From assembly GCA_013697245.1 (NCBI GenBank), contig JACCXH010000051.1, positions 124,001 to 188,000 on the forward strand: a stretch of DNA of 64,000 nt. The letters run 5' to 3'. This DNA comes from Bacteroidota bacterium. GTDB lineage: Bacteria; Bacteroidota; Bacteroidia; B-17B0; Aurantibacillaceae. Shown one piece after another: positions 34,968-44,645 of this stretch (position 1 is the stretch's first letter; every line of letters begins with the position of its first letter). The translations under genes and the position numbers were made by a program. A model generated the notes under the pieces. That model saw nothing but the letters and a program-made list of their open reading frames with translations. It was not told the origin of the DNA and did no database searches.

Positions 34968-35957
34968 TTGTTTAATAACGAAGAAGAAATATTTAATATT
35001 GCCTCGCAAAGCCGGTTTTTAGAACTTTGTTTAAGTATTTTTAACTTTCAGGTGACAAATAACTTAGTGTATGTCCAATGGGTAAAGCTTTTAGGGCTAA
35101 ACCCTGCCAACGTTAAAACTATTGAACAAATACCATTTTTACCAATAGAATTCTTTAAAACGCATCAGGTGGTTGCTTCACCAATAAGCCAAAATACCAT
35201 TCAGTTTACTAGTAGTTCTACTACATCACAAATTCCAGCCACACATTTTGTGAATGATATTTTAATTTATGAGAAAAGTTTTTTGCAAGGCTTCAAATTA
35301 TTTTATGGTAAACCTTCAGACTATTGTGTTTTGGCATTACTGCCAAATTATTTGAAGCGCAAAGGTTCGTCACTGGTTTATATGTGCGATAGATTAATAA
35401 AAGAATCGACACATCCTTTTAGTGGATTTTTTTTAGATAACATCCATGAACTTATTTTAAAGATTTTGGAATTGAAACAAACCAAACAAAAAACAATTTT
35501 AATTGGTGTTTCGTATGCTTTAATCGACCTCTGTGATAAAATTGAATTAAGCGAAAATTTTATTGTAATGGAAACCGGCGGTATGAAAGGAACCCGTCGA
35601 GAGATGTTGAAATCGGAGCTACACACTTATTTAAAAAATGGTTTTAAGATAAACAACATTCACAGCGAGTATGGTATGACAGAATTATTAAGCCAAGCTT
35701 ATAGTTTAGGCAATGAAGAATTTTCTTCGCCACCCTGGATGAAATTTTTAATAAGAGAAATTGAAGATCCCTTAAAAATCAGAACAGATCATAAAACCGG
35801 CGGCATAAATGTAATCGATCTTGCTAATGTAAACTCCTGTTCGTTCATTGCCACAAAAGATCTTGGTAAAATAAATAGCAATGGAAAACTAGAATTAATG
35901 GGGCGCTATGATAACAGTGATGTGCGAGGTTGTAATTTGATGTTTGGAAATTTTTAA
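34968..35957 (+). CDS. LuxE-like acyl-protein synthetase
   Basis: A 329-residue adenylate-forming enzyme of the LuxE/PaaK type: IPFLPIEFFKTHQVV, the TSSSTTSQIPATHF phosphate-loop-like segment, METGGMKGTRREM, HSEYGMTELLSQAYS and a C-terminal LGRYDNSDVRGCNLM. LuxE activates fatty acids and passes them to a protein thiol. Here no luxC/luxD reductase genes are near, so a bioluminescence role is not suggested; an envelope or natural-product acylation is more likely. The start is TTG 34968. A hairpin follows directly after the stop. Confidence 0.82.
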   Translation: MFNNEEEIFNIASQSRFLELCLSIFNFQVTNNLVYVQWVKLLGLNPANVKTIEQIPFLPIEFFKTHQVVASPISQNTIQFTSSSTTSQIPATHFVNDILIYEKSFLQGFKLFYGKPSDYCVLALLPNYLKRKGSSLVYMCDRLIKESTHPFSGFFLDNIHELILKILELKQTKQKTILIGVSYALIDLCDKIELSENFIVMETGGMKGTRREMLKSELHTYLKNGFKINNIHSEYGMTELLSQAYSLGNEEFSSPPWMKFLIREIEDPLKIRTDHKTGGINVIDLANVNSCSFIATKDLGKINSNGKLELMGRYDNSDVRGCNLMFGNF

Positions 35958-35960
35958 TGC

Positions 35961-35997
35961 AAAAAGGTCATTAAGATTAATCTTTAATGACCTTTTT
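35961..35997. terminator. Bidirectional terminator shared by convergent genes
   Basis: AAAAAGGTCATTAA (35961-35974) pairs with TTAATGACCTTTTT (35984-35997), a 14-bp stem around a loop that itself reads GATTAATC. A-tract and T-tract on the two sides give terminator form in both directions. The minus-strand gene's stop codon (35977-35979) and last codons lie within the hairpin. Confidence 0.85.
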
Positions 35998-38900
35998 GGT
36001 AGTTAAGATCATATTTTTATTCTTAATTTTTACAATATAAAAACCTTTAGCAAATTCATGAATATTTATTTTTTGTAATTGCGTTTCAATTTTAGTGTAT
36101 TTTATTAATTGATTTACGGAATTGAAAATTTCAACACTACCTCCAACAGAATTTTGTGGCAGGTCAATATAAAACTCTCCATTATTTGGATTGGGATAAA
36201 TCTCTATTGTCGAAAAGAGTGAGTTTTTTTCAATATCAACACAAACTGTCACATTTTGTAAATAATTTGCATAATTTATACATCCATTATTGTCTACGCC
36301 GGTGAGATTATAGATCCAGTTCATTGTTGGCGAGACCGTGATCTGTGAATTGTAAGATCCTGTACTCCATGTGTAATTTACAGCTCCACTCGCTGTTAAT
36401 ACTGCATTGCTTCCAATGCAAATAAGACTGTTTGAACTCGTAATTGAAATAGTAGGTAAAGGAATGGTTGTTATTACCTGGGTCGTGTTGCTTATACAAC
36501 CACTTAAGGATGTGCCAATAAGAGTATATGTCGTATTTACTAATGGATTAACTATTATTTGGGAATTATTTGATCCTGTACTCCAGGTATAGTTTGCAGC
36601 ACCAGTGGCATTTAATGTGACATTATTTCCAGAACAAATTGTGTTACTTGAACTAATAATTGAAATAGTTGGAGATGTTCCAACACTTATTAGCTGAGGT
36701 ATGGTTGTATTACAGCCAATTGTAGAAGTGCCTGTTACAGAATATGTGGAAGTAAGAGTAGGAGTTAGAATAACAGATGAATTGTTAGATCCATTGCTCC
36801 AGGTGTAAGTGACTGCACCCTGCGCTGTTAAAGTTACATTTTGACCTGCGCAGATAAAATTACTTGAGGTATTAATTGTTACCAGTGGTCCGGGATTGAT
36901 GATGACCGAAAAAGTTGAAGTGGCAGAAGAACAGTTATTAGCATCTATCAAAATTAATGAATATATACCGGTTGCACTTGCAGGCACGTTTGCAATGGTT
37001 GGGCTTTGTAAGCTACTGTAAAAAGAATTAGCACCATTCCACGAAAAATATAAATTACTGTTTCCATTACTGTTTAAAATTAAATTACTTCCGACACACA
37101 GCGGGCCGTTATAATTTATAGTAGGAGCTGATGGAGCATTATTAACTGATATATTTGTGGTTGCGGTAGCTATACATGCGCCGAGATTTGCAATAAGTGT
37201 ATAGGTTCCCGATATATTCGTTGTAGCGGCATTGATAATAGGGTTTTGTAAATTACTTGTAAAACTTAAGGGTCCTGTCCAGCTATATCCCATAGCAGTG
37301 TACGTATTCAATTGTATATTATTTCCAACGCAATACGGTCCGGCGTTAGTAGCTGCAATTGTTGGTGTAGTTAAAACAATGTTTACTGTAGAAGAGTTTG
37401 TGCAAGAATTTTGTGATACTGATAGCGTATAAATGCCTGCATTTAATGCAGCAACGGAATTTATAGTTGGATTTTGAACCGATGCGCTAAAACTATTTGG
37501 GCCAATCCAATTGAATTGTGTTGCAATATTTGAATTTCCATTTAAAATTAAATTCTGTCCAACACACACGGGTGTATTATTTGTAAGGGAAACAGTAGGA
37601 ATTGGATTTATTGTAAGTGTTGACTCGTTTGAAATAGAACTTAATGAAGAAATAGCGCATGTTGTTTTTAAAACAAAATAATAATTTCCAGTGTTTAGCA
37701 ATCCAGTGGTATAACTGGAGGTTGTTGCTCCCTGGCCACCAGAAACGTTCGTATATGGCCCACCCGGACTTGTAGAAACCTGCCACTGGTAAACAATTCC
37801 ATTTCCAGCACCACCGGTTGCACTAAGAGCTGCGGTTTGTCCATTACATAAATTGTATGCAGTAATATTTTGTGTAGCACTTACAACCGAACTACAAGCG
37901 AAATTAAAAAACTCATCGGCCCCTATATCAGGTGTTGTAATACTCCTTGGTTGATTATCAATGTCAGTAATAACACTGGTAGATGGCGTTCCTGAATTAT
38001 CAAGTGAAGGGTTACTTGTTGCTACAAGATGAAGATCAACCGAAGAGGTAAAAACGGGAAGAACATTTTTTGAGTTTAAATTACTACCAAAACTACTTTG
38101 AAATGCACTTAAATTTGTTTGATTTGCAGAATTGATATAACCTAAAACTAAAGTACTTGTTGGGCCTCCAACATAATAGTTGTTATTATCTATCGCTGTA
38201 AAGCAGGTTGCAGGGGCGTCCGAATAAATTGAATAAGCAACATCCAGCGGAGAGTTATTATTATCATAGGTGTTTGATAAAATATTATTTCTAAGTCGAA
38301 TATTAGTTGTATTCGCATTTATATATAAAGCACTTGATTCCATAGGGCCTACATAACCGTAATAAGTACTTGCAAGATTTATCGTATTATTATCAATATC
38401 ATAACCGTAACAATTTTCAATACCCATGCCCGCAGGCATTAATTGTCCGCCAAGACCGCCACCTGAAAATATATTTGAAATAAAATTATTCTTTATTCTA
38501 TTTCCTGTGCCACCTCCGTCAATAGTAATGCCTCTTGCGCTGTAATCTCCAAATGTAGAATTGTTAGATATTCCAGTAATATTATTCTTTTCTATAAGAA
38601 CATTATTATTTGTGCCTTCTAATTTTATTCCCGCAATTGATTGAATTCCTGAAGACATTGCAGATGATGAAATAGAAGAAATCGTATTATTAATAACAGA
38701 TAAGTTATTACCTGTTGAAAAATAAATTGCATACACATCTGCTAAGGTTGTGTGAATATTTCTGATATTATTTTTGCTTATTGTAAAATTTGAGAATCCG
38801 GCTATGAAAATTGCATGGCCCCCTATATCGTTAGGCCCGCTAAATGCTGGGCCTATTGTATTTTCGGATATAGACCATTCCTTTAAAGAAATCCCGTTGC

Positions 38901-41900
38901 CTTGTGCACGAATCGCATTAAAAGCTTTTTCCAAAGTATTATTTTGTATCGTTATACTATCCTGAAAAGCAGGATAGAAAAAATTTTCAGATGAAAAAAT
39001 GCAATAATTATTCGTAGTGCTGCTAGCACTTTCAACACGGCAATTTTTAATAGCAATTCTCTTGCAGCCAACTGTAAGAGAACTTGTATTCGCAAGCCAT
39101 ATGCCCATAGATATATTGAAATAGCTATTAATTATATTTAATGAACTACCATTTACATTTAAACCATCCAAATCAATGTAATTGGCATCTAAAAATTTTA
39201 AGGTTGCGGTAGTTGTTGAAGTAACAATAGTAACGTTATTTCCTGTGCTTGGTTTTATGAGCAATGAATTTGTATTACTCGCGTCAGGATTTTTTTTGAA
39301 AGTAACAGGAAATGTTTCACTGGTTGAATAATTAGCATCAGTAAGTATAAAAGTTGCCGGCCCTGTAATGCACCATGTATTGTATGCCTGTGCAGCATCA
39401 GTTAATGTAGTAAAATTGCCGGCAGCTCCTACAAGATAAGTACCATTAAGAACACCGGTTATATTTAAGGTATATTCTGACGCAGGCGCTGTTATTACCG
39501 AATTTACATTTGCCGCAGTAAAACTAACTGAGGGAGAAGCGCCAACATTTTGTAATAAAGAAATATCCTGTGCAACAAAATAATAAGTTAATAGATCTCC
39601 AGGATTTGCTGTGTATGAAATTAAAAATTGCCAATTACCATTATTGCCGGTTCCGGAAATCAAAGTTCCAGGGTTACTTAAATATGGTCCCGAATTTATT
39701 TTATAATAACAGCGAGGGCTAACACTGCCACTTGCCACTCCGGAAGCGTCAATAATATTTGCAGTTAAAGTAATGCTGCTTAAATTACATGAACCGCTTG
39801 TAATATTAATGTTAGAAATGCTTGGTGCAACAGAATCGGCCAATGGATAATTTCCTTCCCAGGCACCAATATCAGGTGTTGAAGTATTTCTTATTGTACC
39901 GCCATGATCATCTGTTACCCAAGGTATAACTGCACCACCGCTTTCCGCTTGTGTAGGAATAGAATTACTTAGCTGTAAAAAAGCAGGATGTAAGCCATTT
40001 AAATTCGCAAATGTAGGAAGCTCTTCTGCTGATGATGATTCTCTTGGCCATAATGCGTTTTGCGCAGCAGCTAATGTAGCAAAGCCATTCATTATTTCAT
40101 TATTAGTGCTTGTTAGACCCGCGTATAAAAGATTATTATTGGATAAAACACCTGTATTGGATGAAGAAAAAGGAGTGGTATCTTCAAGCCCCAAATTTTT
40201 TTGAAATGGCCCGGGTACTGTAGAATTATTTACAACTATATTATTATGTAATTTTATAAGAGGTGCATTAGGATTGCTAATAGGCGTTGATGCATATTTT
40301 ATGCCTGTAGCGCTAAAATTAGAGCTAGTAGAAATTGCATTAAGATAAATTGTATTATAACATGCGGTTAAAGTTGAGCTGAAAAAAGCTGTGCCAAGCA
40401 CAAAGCCACATACTCCACCTCCTGTAGCTGAAGGTGTTCTAAGATCTGCCACTAGATTATTGTGTACATTTGTTACACCGGTTCCGGATGAAACCGATAA
40501 ACCATAAACAAAACCATTATTTCCTGCTTCAAGATCAAAAATCCTGTTTTTATAAACATTTACATCTTTAGCATATAGTATTACAATGCCTTGTGCCTGA
40601 TTGGTTTGTTTAAAAGCATGTATTGTATTAGAATGAACAGATATATTCGTACCATTAAATCCAAGCACAATACCTTGAGAACTACAACCAGTGAAATTAA
40701 AAATGTGATTATCGTGTATTGAAGATCCTGCACCTGAAACACTGCCATTTATTCCAACTGAACTACTAATTGTATCACCAGTTATATTGTTTATATTATT
40801 CCCATTAATGATATATTTTCTCGAATTAATAGTACTTGCATTCCCATTTAAAACCTGTATAGCATTAAAAATTGTATTGTTTTTTGTATGCACACCACTA
40901 ATAGTGTTATTAGAAACTGTTACTATTCCCGGTGCATTCGGGCTTAATGCATAAATCCCATATAAATAATTCCCGGCAACAGCTTTTGAGAAATTAGAAA
41001 TAATATTTCCATTGACAGTTACCGTTGCACCAGTCCCGTTAATATACATACAATTAACAAGGCTGTTTGTGTGCACGGTTACATTAGAACAATTATTATT
41101 ATTAAAAAAAGAAACCGTTGGTGAACAGTTCGTGTGAATAAAATGAAATTCTCCTGAGCCTGTTCCTGAATAGTTAACAGAGTGGAGGGAATTTCCACTA
41201 ATGCTTAACGTGGAAAGTGTTCCTGTTTGATTTGAGATAGCTTGAAAATCAGATGAAGTTACACTGGCTGTTAAATTTATGTTAGAAATAGTGTTATTAT
41301 TTATATTTAAATTATTTGAAATATTACCTGTATTAATTATCATGGCATTACCTATACTATAATTAGAAGCCATACTTATATTATTAAAAAGGTTATTGTT
41401 TATAGTTAGATTACTTGCAGAACCCAAATTTGCTACTCCTCTAAAAAGGTTTGAATTAGTATTGGATTGCGTGCAGTTAATTATACTGTTACCATTTATT
41501 ATAATTGAGCCAGCACCATTAAAAGTAGAGCCTTGAGCATTTTCAATAGCTGTGGGAGCGGAAAAAAAGTTGCCATTATCTTTTAGCGAAACGGTGTTGC
41601 TGTTAATAGAAGTATTTGCATCACTGTAATTAAAAGAATAAATGCCCCTTAAAACCGCAGGGTGATCAGCCCCTGAGCCATTGTTATTATTAATAATATT
41701 GTTGGATATATTTGTTTCCCAGATATTTTCTACACGTATACCTACAGCTTCCGTTGTTGCAGTTGTAACCCCGCCAAAATTTATTATTGTATTTCCTGTT
41801 GCGGTGGTAAGCCCACCAATATCATTAAACTGGCAGGCGTTTGAAATCGTATTTGTCCATGCACCTTTAAAAGAAATACCAACGTTACAGTTTTCTATAA

Positions 41901-42552
41901 TATTATTATAAAATTTATTATAAGAATGTGTTTCAGAGAATGTGCTTGGATTCGAACTCCATAAATGACTATTATACCAGGCATTGGTTATTTCGATCCC
42001 ACGTGATCCATCTCCGGCCATGCCGGACCCTAATACATTATTGATCGTTTTTAAATTAATATGACAATTTTTTATCGTGTTATACTGGCAACCACTTGGT
42101 GCGTTAAAAAATCCAAATCCAAACTCCATAGTGGCAGGATTTGTTGTATTCTGATCTACAAGATCTATACCATCAATAGTTACATAATCACAACCCATTA
42201 GTCGCCAAATACCATCCTGGGTCATTGTTGTTGGCGTACCAATGCCTGTTGTATGAGAGGTTATAATTGGATTATTACCAATACCACTTTTTTGAATAAT
42301 AACAGGAGTAACACTTGTTCCTGATACGTATAATTGAAATCCTCCGGGAGGTGCAGTTTCAGTGTATCCTGCTGCTATGTTTACAGTTACCGGACCGCTT
42401 ACTCCTAAATTATTAAGGTCAATAATAGCATTTAAAATTGAGGGGTATGAGCCGGGAATATTATATACACCTGACATTTGAGCCTTTCCAAAATTAAGAA
42501 GGCATAAAAAAAAGCTTAATAAAGTTATTCGAAGTAATTTATGTGCGAACAT
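35977..42552 (-). CDS. Giant beta-helix/Ig-like surface protein with T9SS sorting domain
   Basis: A 2191-residue protein. It has a signal peptide (LLSFFLCLLNFGKAQ), an N-terminal right-handed parallel beta-helix (about residues 40-900, rich in NxxxNNTISN rungs), an Ig-like joint, a second beta-helix (about 1060-1560), and about seven Ig/PKD-like modules that each start with a variant of CVGQNLILN or CSGNNVTLNATGA. It ends in a type A T9SS sorting domain (IEIYPNPNNGEFYIDL, then KGFYIVKI). It should be secreted to or across the outer membrane. The modular build suggests adhesion or polysaccharide binding; no catalytic motif was identified. It lies downstream of pyrB. Confidence 0.9.
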   Translation of the reverse strand: MFAHKLLRITLLSFFLCLLNFGKAQMSGVYNIPGSYPSILNAIIDLNNLGVSGPVTVNIAAGYTETAPPGGFQLYVSGTSVTPVIIQKSGIGNNPIITSHTTGIGTPTTMTQDGIWRLMGCDYVTIDGIDLVDQNTTNPATMEFGFGFFNAPSGCQYNTIKNCHINLKTINNVLGSGMAGDGSRGIEITNAWYNSHLWSSNPSTFSETHSYNKFYNNIIENCNVGISFKGAWTNTISNACQFNDIGGLTTATGNTIINFGGVTTATTEAVGIRVENIWETNISNNIINNNNGSGADHPAVLRGIYSFNYSDANTSINSNTVSLKDNGNFFSAPTAIENAQGSTFNGAGSIIINGNSIINCTQSNTNSNLFRGVANLGSASNLTINNNLFNNISMASNYSIGNAMIINTGNISNNLNINNNTISNINLTASVTSSDFQAISNQTGTLSTLSISGNSLHSVNYSGTGSGEFHFIHTNCSPTVSFFNNNNCSNVTVHTNSLVNCMYINGTGATVTVNGNIISNFSKAVAGNYLYGIYALSPNAPGIVTVSNNTISGVHTKNNTIFNAIQVLNGNASTINSRKYIINGNNINNITGDTISSSVGINGSVSGAGSSIHDNHIFNFTGCSSQGIVLGFNGTNISVHSNTIHAFKQTNQAQGIVILYAKDVNVYKNRIFDLEAGNNGFVYGLSVSSGTGVTNVHNNLVADLRTPSATGGGVCGFVLGTAFFSSTLTACYNTIYLNAISTSSNFSATGIKYASTPISNPNAPLIKLHNNIVVNNSTVPGPFQKNLGLEDTTPFSSSNTGVLSNNNLLYAGLTSTNNEIMNGFATLAAAQNALWPRESSSAEELPTFANLNGLHPAFLQLSNSIPTQAESGGAVIPWVTDDHGGTIRNTSTPDIGAWEGNYPLADSVAPSISNINITSGSCNLSSITLTANIIDASGVASGSVSPRCYYKINSGPYLSNPGTLISGTGNNGNWQFLISYTANPGDLLTYYFVAQDISLLQNVGASPSVSFTAANVNSVITAPASEYTLNITGVLNGTYLVGAAGNFTTLTDAAQAYNTWCITGPATFILTDANYSTSETFPVTFKKNPDASNTNSLLIKPSTGNNVTIVTSTTTATLKFLDANYIDLDGLNVNGSSLNIINSYFNISMGIWLANTSSLTVGCKRIAIKNCRVESASSTTNNYCIFSSENFFYPAFQDSITIQNNTLEKAFNAIRAQGNGISLKEWSISENTIGPAFSGPNDIGGHAIFIAGFSNFTISKNNIRNIHTTLADVYAIYFSTGNNLSVINNTISSISSSAMSSGIQSIAGIKLEGTNNNVLIEKNNITGISNNSTFGDYSARGITIDGGGTGNRIKNNFISNIFSGGGLGGQLMPAGMGIENCYGYDIDNNTINLASTYYGYVGPMESSALYINANTTNIRLRNNILSNTYDNNNSPLDVAYSIYSDAPATCFTAIDNNNYYVGGPTSTLVLGYINSANQTNLSAFQSSFGSNLNSKNVLPVFTSSVDLHLVATSNPSLDNSGTPSTSVITDIDNQPRSITTPDIGADEFFNFACSSVVSATQNITAYNLCNGQTAALSATGGAGNGIVYQWQVSTSPGGPYTNVSGGQGATTSSYTTGLLNTGNYYFVLKTTCAISSLSSISNESTLTINPIPTVSLTNNTPVCVGQNLILNGNSNIATQFNWIGPNSFSASVQNPTINSVAALNAGIYTLSVSQNSCTNSSTVNIVLTTPTIAATNAGPYCVGNNIQLNTYTAMGYSWTGPLSFTSNLQNPIINAATTNISGTYTLIANLGACIATATTNISVNNAPSAPTINYNGPLCVGSNLILNSNGNSNLYFSWNGANSFYSSLQSPTIANVPASATGIYSLILIDANNCSSATSTFSVIINPGPLVTINTSSNFICAGQNVTLTAQGAVTYTWSNGSNNSSVILTPTLTSTYSVTGTSTIGCNTTIPQLISVGTSPTISIISSSNTICSGNNVTLNATGAANYTWSTGSNNSQIIVNPLVNTTYTLIGTSLSGCISNTTQVITTIPLPTISITSSNSLICIGSNAVLTASGAVNYTWSTGSYNSQITVSPTMNWIYNLTGVDNNGCINYANYLQNVTVCVDIEKNSLFSTIEIYPNPNNGEFYIDLPQNSVGGSVEIFNSVNQLIKYTKIETQLQKINIHEFAKGFYIVKIKNKNMILTTKKVIKD

Positions 42553-42583
42553 TATCTAGTAAAGATAAGTAAAATAATTGTTC

Positions 42584-43510
42584 TTACCCTTGTCTTCCTG
42601 CCAATAAGAACATTACCGCCATTCTTACTGCAACACCATTCTCAACCTGTTCTAAAATAATAGATTGTTTGCTATCGGCCACATCGCTGGTTATTTCTAC
42701 CCCACGATTGATAGGGCCCGGATGCATAATAAGTATTTTTTTAGAAACGCTGTCTAACAATTCTTTATCTAAACCATACATCATCGAGTATTCTCTAAGT
42801 GATGGAAAATATTTTATGTCCTGGCGTTCTAGTTGTATGCGCAACATATTGGCTACATCGCACCACTCTAAAGCTTTTTTAAGATCTAACTCTACTTCAA
42901 CGCCTAAGGATCTGATGTGTTTTGGAATAAGGGTTAACGGGCCGCATACTTTAACAATGGCGCCTAATTTTTGAAGACAAAAAATGTTTGAGAGTGCAAC
43001 ACGCGAATGTAAAATATCTCCAACTATCACAATTTTTTTGCCTTTAAGATCGCCTAACTTTTCTTTTATCGAGAAAGCATCAAGCAAAGCTTGTGTTGGA
43101 TGTTCGTGTGCGCCATCGCCGGCATTTATAATTTTTGCGTTTACTTTTTTAGATAAGAACACAGCAGCCCCTGCACTGGCATGGCGCATAACGATCATGT
43201 CCACTTTCATAGCCAGGATATTATTTACCGTATCAACCAGGGTCTCTCCTTTTTTTACCGAAGAGTTAGAAGCTGAAAAATTAATGGTGTCGGCGCTTAA
43301 TCTTTTTTGAGCCAGCTCAAAGGATAAGCGGGTGCGGGTAGAGTTCTCGAAAAATAAGTTGGCAATGGTAATGTCGCGAAGTGATGGAACTTTTTTGATG
43401 GGACGATTAATAACTTCTTTAAAATTTTGAGCGGTGGTTAAAATAAGGTCAATGTCGTTTTTTGTGAGGTTTTTTATGCCGAGAAGATGGTTGACGCTTA
43501 AGTGGCTCAT
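42584..43510 (-). CDS. pyrB: Aspartate carbamoyltransferase catalytic subunit
   Basis: PyrB makes N-carbamoyl-aspartate in pyrimidine synthesis. The 308 residues include the carbamoyl-phosphate loop NSTRTRLSFE (Ser57-Thr58-Arg59-Thr60), HPTQALLD, GDILHSRVA, and the C-terminal HPGPINRGVEI. Length is normal for the family. It lies downstream of pyrR with a DinB-like gene between, and its ATG at 43510 is preceded by two overlapping hairpins that may control expression. Confidence 0.97.
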   Translation of the reverse strand: MSHLSVNHLLGIKNLTKNDIDLILTTAQNFKEVINRPIKKVPSLRDITIANLFFENSTRTRLSFELAQKRLSADTINFSASNSSVKKGETLVDTVNNILAMKVDMIVMRHASAGAAVFLSKKVNAKIINAGDGAHEHPTQALLDAFSIKEKLGDLKGKKIVIVGDILHSRVALSNIFCLQKLGAIVKVCGPLTLIPKHIRSLGVEVELDLKKALEWCDVANMLRIQLERQDIKYFPSLREYSMMYGLDKELLDSVSKKILIMHPGPINRGVEITSDVADSKQSIILEQVENGVAVRMAVMFLLAGRQG

Positions 43511-43514
43511 TTAT

Positions 43515-43552
43515 TTTTGAAAATGTATTTTCAAAAGCTAAAGTTAGCTTTT
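43515..43552 (-). promoter_or_regulatory. Two overlapping hairpins in the pyrB leader
   Basis: On the minus-strand transcript AAAAGCTAA-CT-TTAGCTTTT (43552 to 43533) is followed by TTTTGAAAAT-AC-ATTTTCAAAA (43536 to 43515), both perfect inverted repeats. They share the four bases TTTT (43533-43536), so the full forms cannot coexist. The second ends 4 bp before the pyrB ATG and could cover the ribosome site. A regulatory role is inferred; they may also be a weak terminator after the DinB-like gene. Confidence 0.45.
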
Positions 43553-43569
43553 ATTTTTTAATAGAGAAA

Positions 43570-44091
43570 TTATTTTTTTATAGTTTGTAAATAACGCTCT
43601 TTTATAATACCAAGATGATGCACCGTATGCCCGCAAATAGTGAATCCTATTGCATTAACAGCAGCCGGTCCTGAAGGCGTTTGCCCCGATATATTTAAAA
43701 CTTCAGTAGAGAATGATCGGTATAAGCAAATCACCCCTATTCTAACCGCTTCAAATTCTTCAAGTATATCTTTTAAGGTACGTGAAGCCGCGTGGCTATT
43801 GGTACCATAAATATTCTCGTCGTAAGAATGTGGTATTTGTTTATCGCCTCTGGCAAAACTCAATGCCCGTGTGCTAAAGATACGTTCAGTATCTATACAA
43901 TGGATCAAAACTTCTTTAACGGTCCATTTTTTATCCGCATACGCATAGTTTTCAAGAGCTGACGGAATACTTTTAATAAAATCTAAAGTTTCTTTTTTGG
44001 TTTCGGTTAAAGCGCTCACAACATCTTGTTGCTTGATAAGCCCGATATAATAATTATAATATTCGGGACAATCTTCTTTTTTTGGCCTCAT
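43570..44091 (-). CDS. DinB-fold protein
   Basis: A 173-residue four-helix protein with the DinB/YfiT metal pattern: WTVKEVLIHCIDTERIF carries the first His and GHTVHHLGII carries the other two. DinB-superfamily enzymes often use thiol cofactors to transfer or detoxify small molecules; the exact reaction cannot be read here. It starts one base after the pyrR stop and lies upstream of pyrB, so it is probably cotranscribed with them. Confidence 0.85.
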   Translation of the reverse strand: MRPKKEDCPEYYNYYIGLIKQQDVVSALTETKKETLDFIKSIPSALENYAYADKKWTVKEVLIHCIDTERIFSTRALSFARGDKQIPHSYDENIYGTNSHAASRTLKDILEEFEAVRIGVICLYRSFSTEVLNISGQTPSGPAAVNAIGFTICGHTVHHLGIIKERYLQTIKK

Positions 44092-44092
44092 G

Positions 44093-44626
44093 TTATTTGC
44101 TTAAAAGTGTGATGCGATCTTTACCATCGGTCTCAAACCATTCTACTTTTACATTTTGTGTTTCAATAGAATCAATGGTGATGCCAATATATTTTGCCTG
44201 AATAGGCACATGGCGCGCCAATCTTCTATCTACCAACACCAAAAGTTCAACATCTTTTGGGCGGCCAAAATCAAGCATGGCATCTAAGCCGGCTCTTATA
44301 GTTCTGCCGGTAAACAATACATCATCAACCAAAATAACATTTTTATCTTCTATCGTAAAATTAATATTGGTTGGATTTGGAATTAGTTCTTTTTTTCTAA
44401 AATCATCGCGGTGAAATGTAATATCTAACTCACCACAATTAATTTTTTTACTCTTAAGGATGCTCTGAAGTTCTTTTTGAATGCGTTTGGCCAGAAATAT
44501 GCCGCGTGGCTGTAAACCAATTATAACCGTCTCTGCAAAATCATTATGTACTTCGATTAACTCATGGCACAAACGTTTTATCTTAACATCGAACTGATCT
44601 TTTTCTAATAAAATTTTTGGCTGCAC
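44093..44626 (-). CDS. pyrR: PyrR-type uracil phosphoribosyltransferase/regulator
   Basis: A 177-residue type I phosphoribosyltransferase with the PRPP loop NVILVDDVLFTGRTIRAGLDA, an early IGLQPRGIFLAKRI and the late LVDRRLARHVPIQAKYIG; length and order match PyrR. In Firmicutes PyrR binds pyr mRNA leaders to attenuate transcription, and some PyrR proteins only keep the enzyme activity. The start is GTG 44626. A good promoter candidate lies just upstream. Confidence 0.93.
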   Translation of the reverse strand: MQPKILLEKDQFDVKIKRLCHELIEVHNDFAETVIIGLQPRGIFLAKRIQKELQSILKSKKINCGELDITFHRDDFRKKELIPNPTNINFTIEDKNVILVDDVLFTGRTIRAGLDAMLDFGRPKDVELLVLVDRRLARHVPIQAKYIGITIDSIETQNVKVEWFETDGKDRITLLSK

Positions 44627-44645
44627 GGTTAATTTTTTGCTGTAG

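Noticed and set aside
34968-35957. Bioluminescence (lux) locus
   Set aside because: Only a LuxE-like gene is present; no luxA/B luciferase or luxC/D genes are in the window.
36200-37600. Regularly spaced, similar segments within the giant T9SS gene that could suggest a CRISPR-like or tandem repeat array
   Set aside because: The repeats are about 200-250 bp, diverged, in one reading frame, and translate to Ig-like modules; they are protein-domain duplications.
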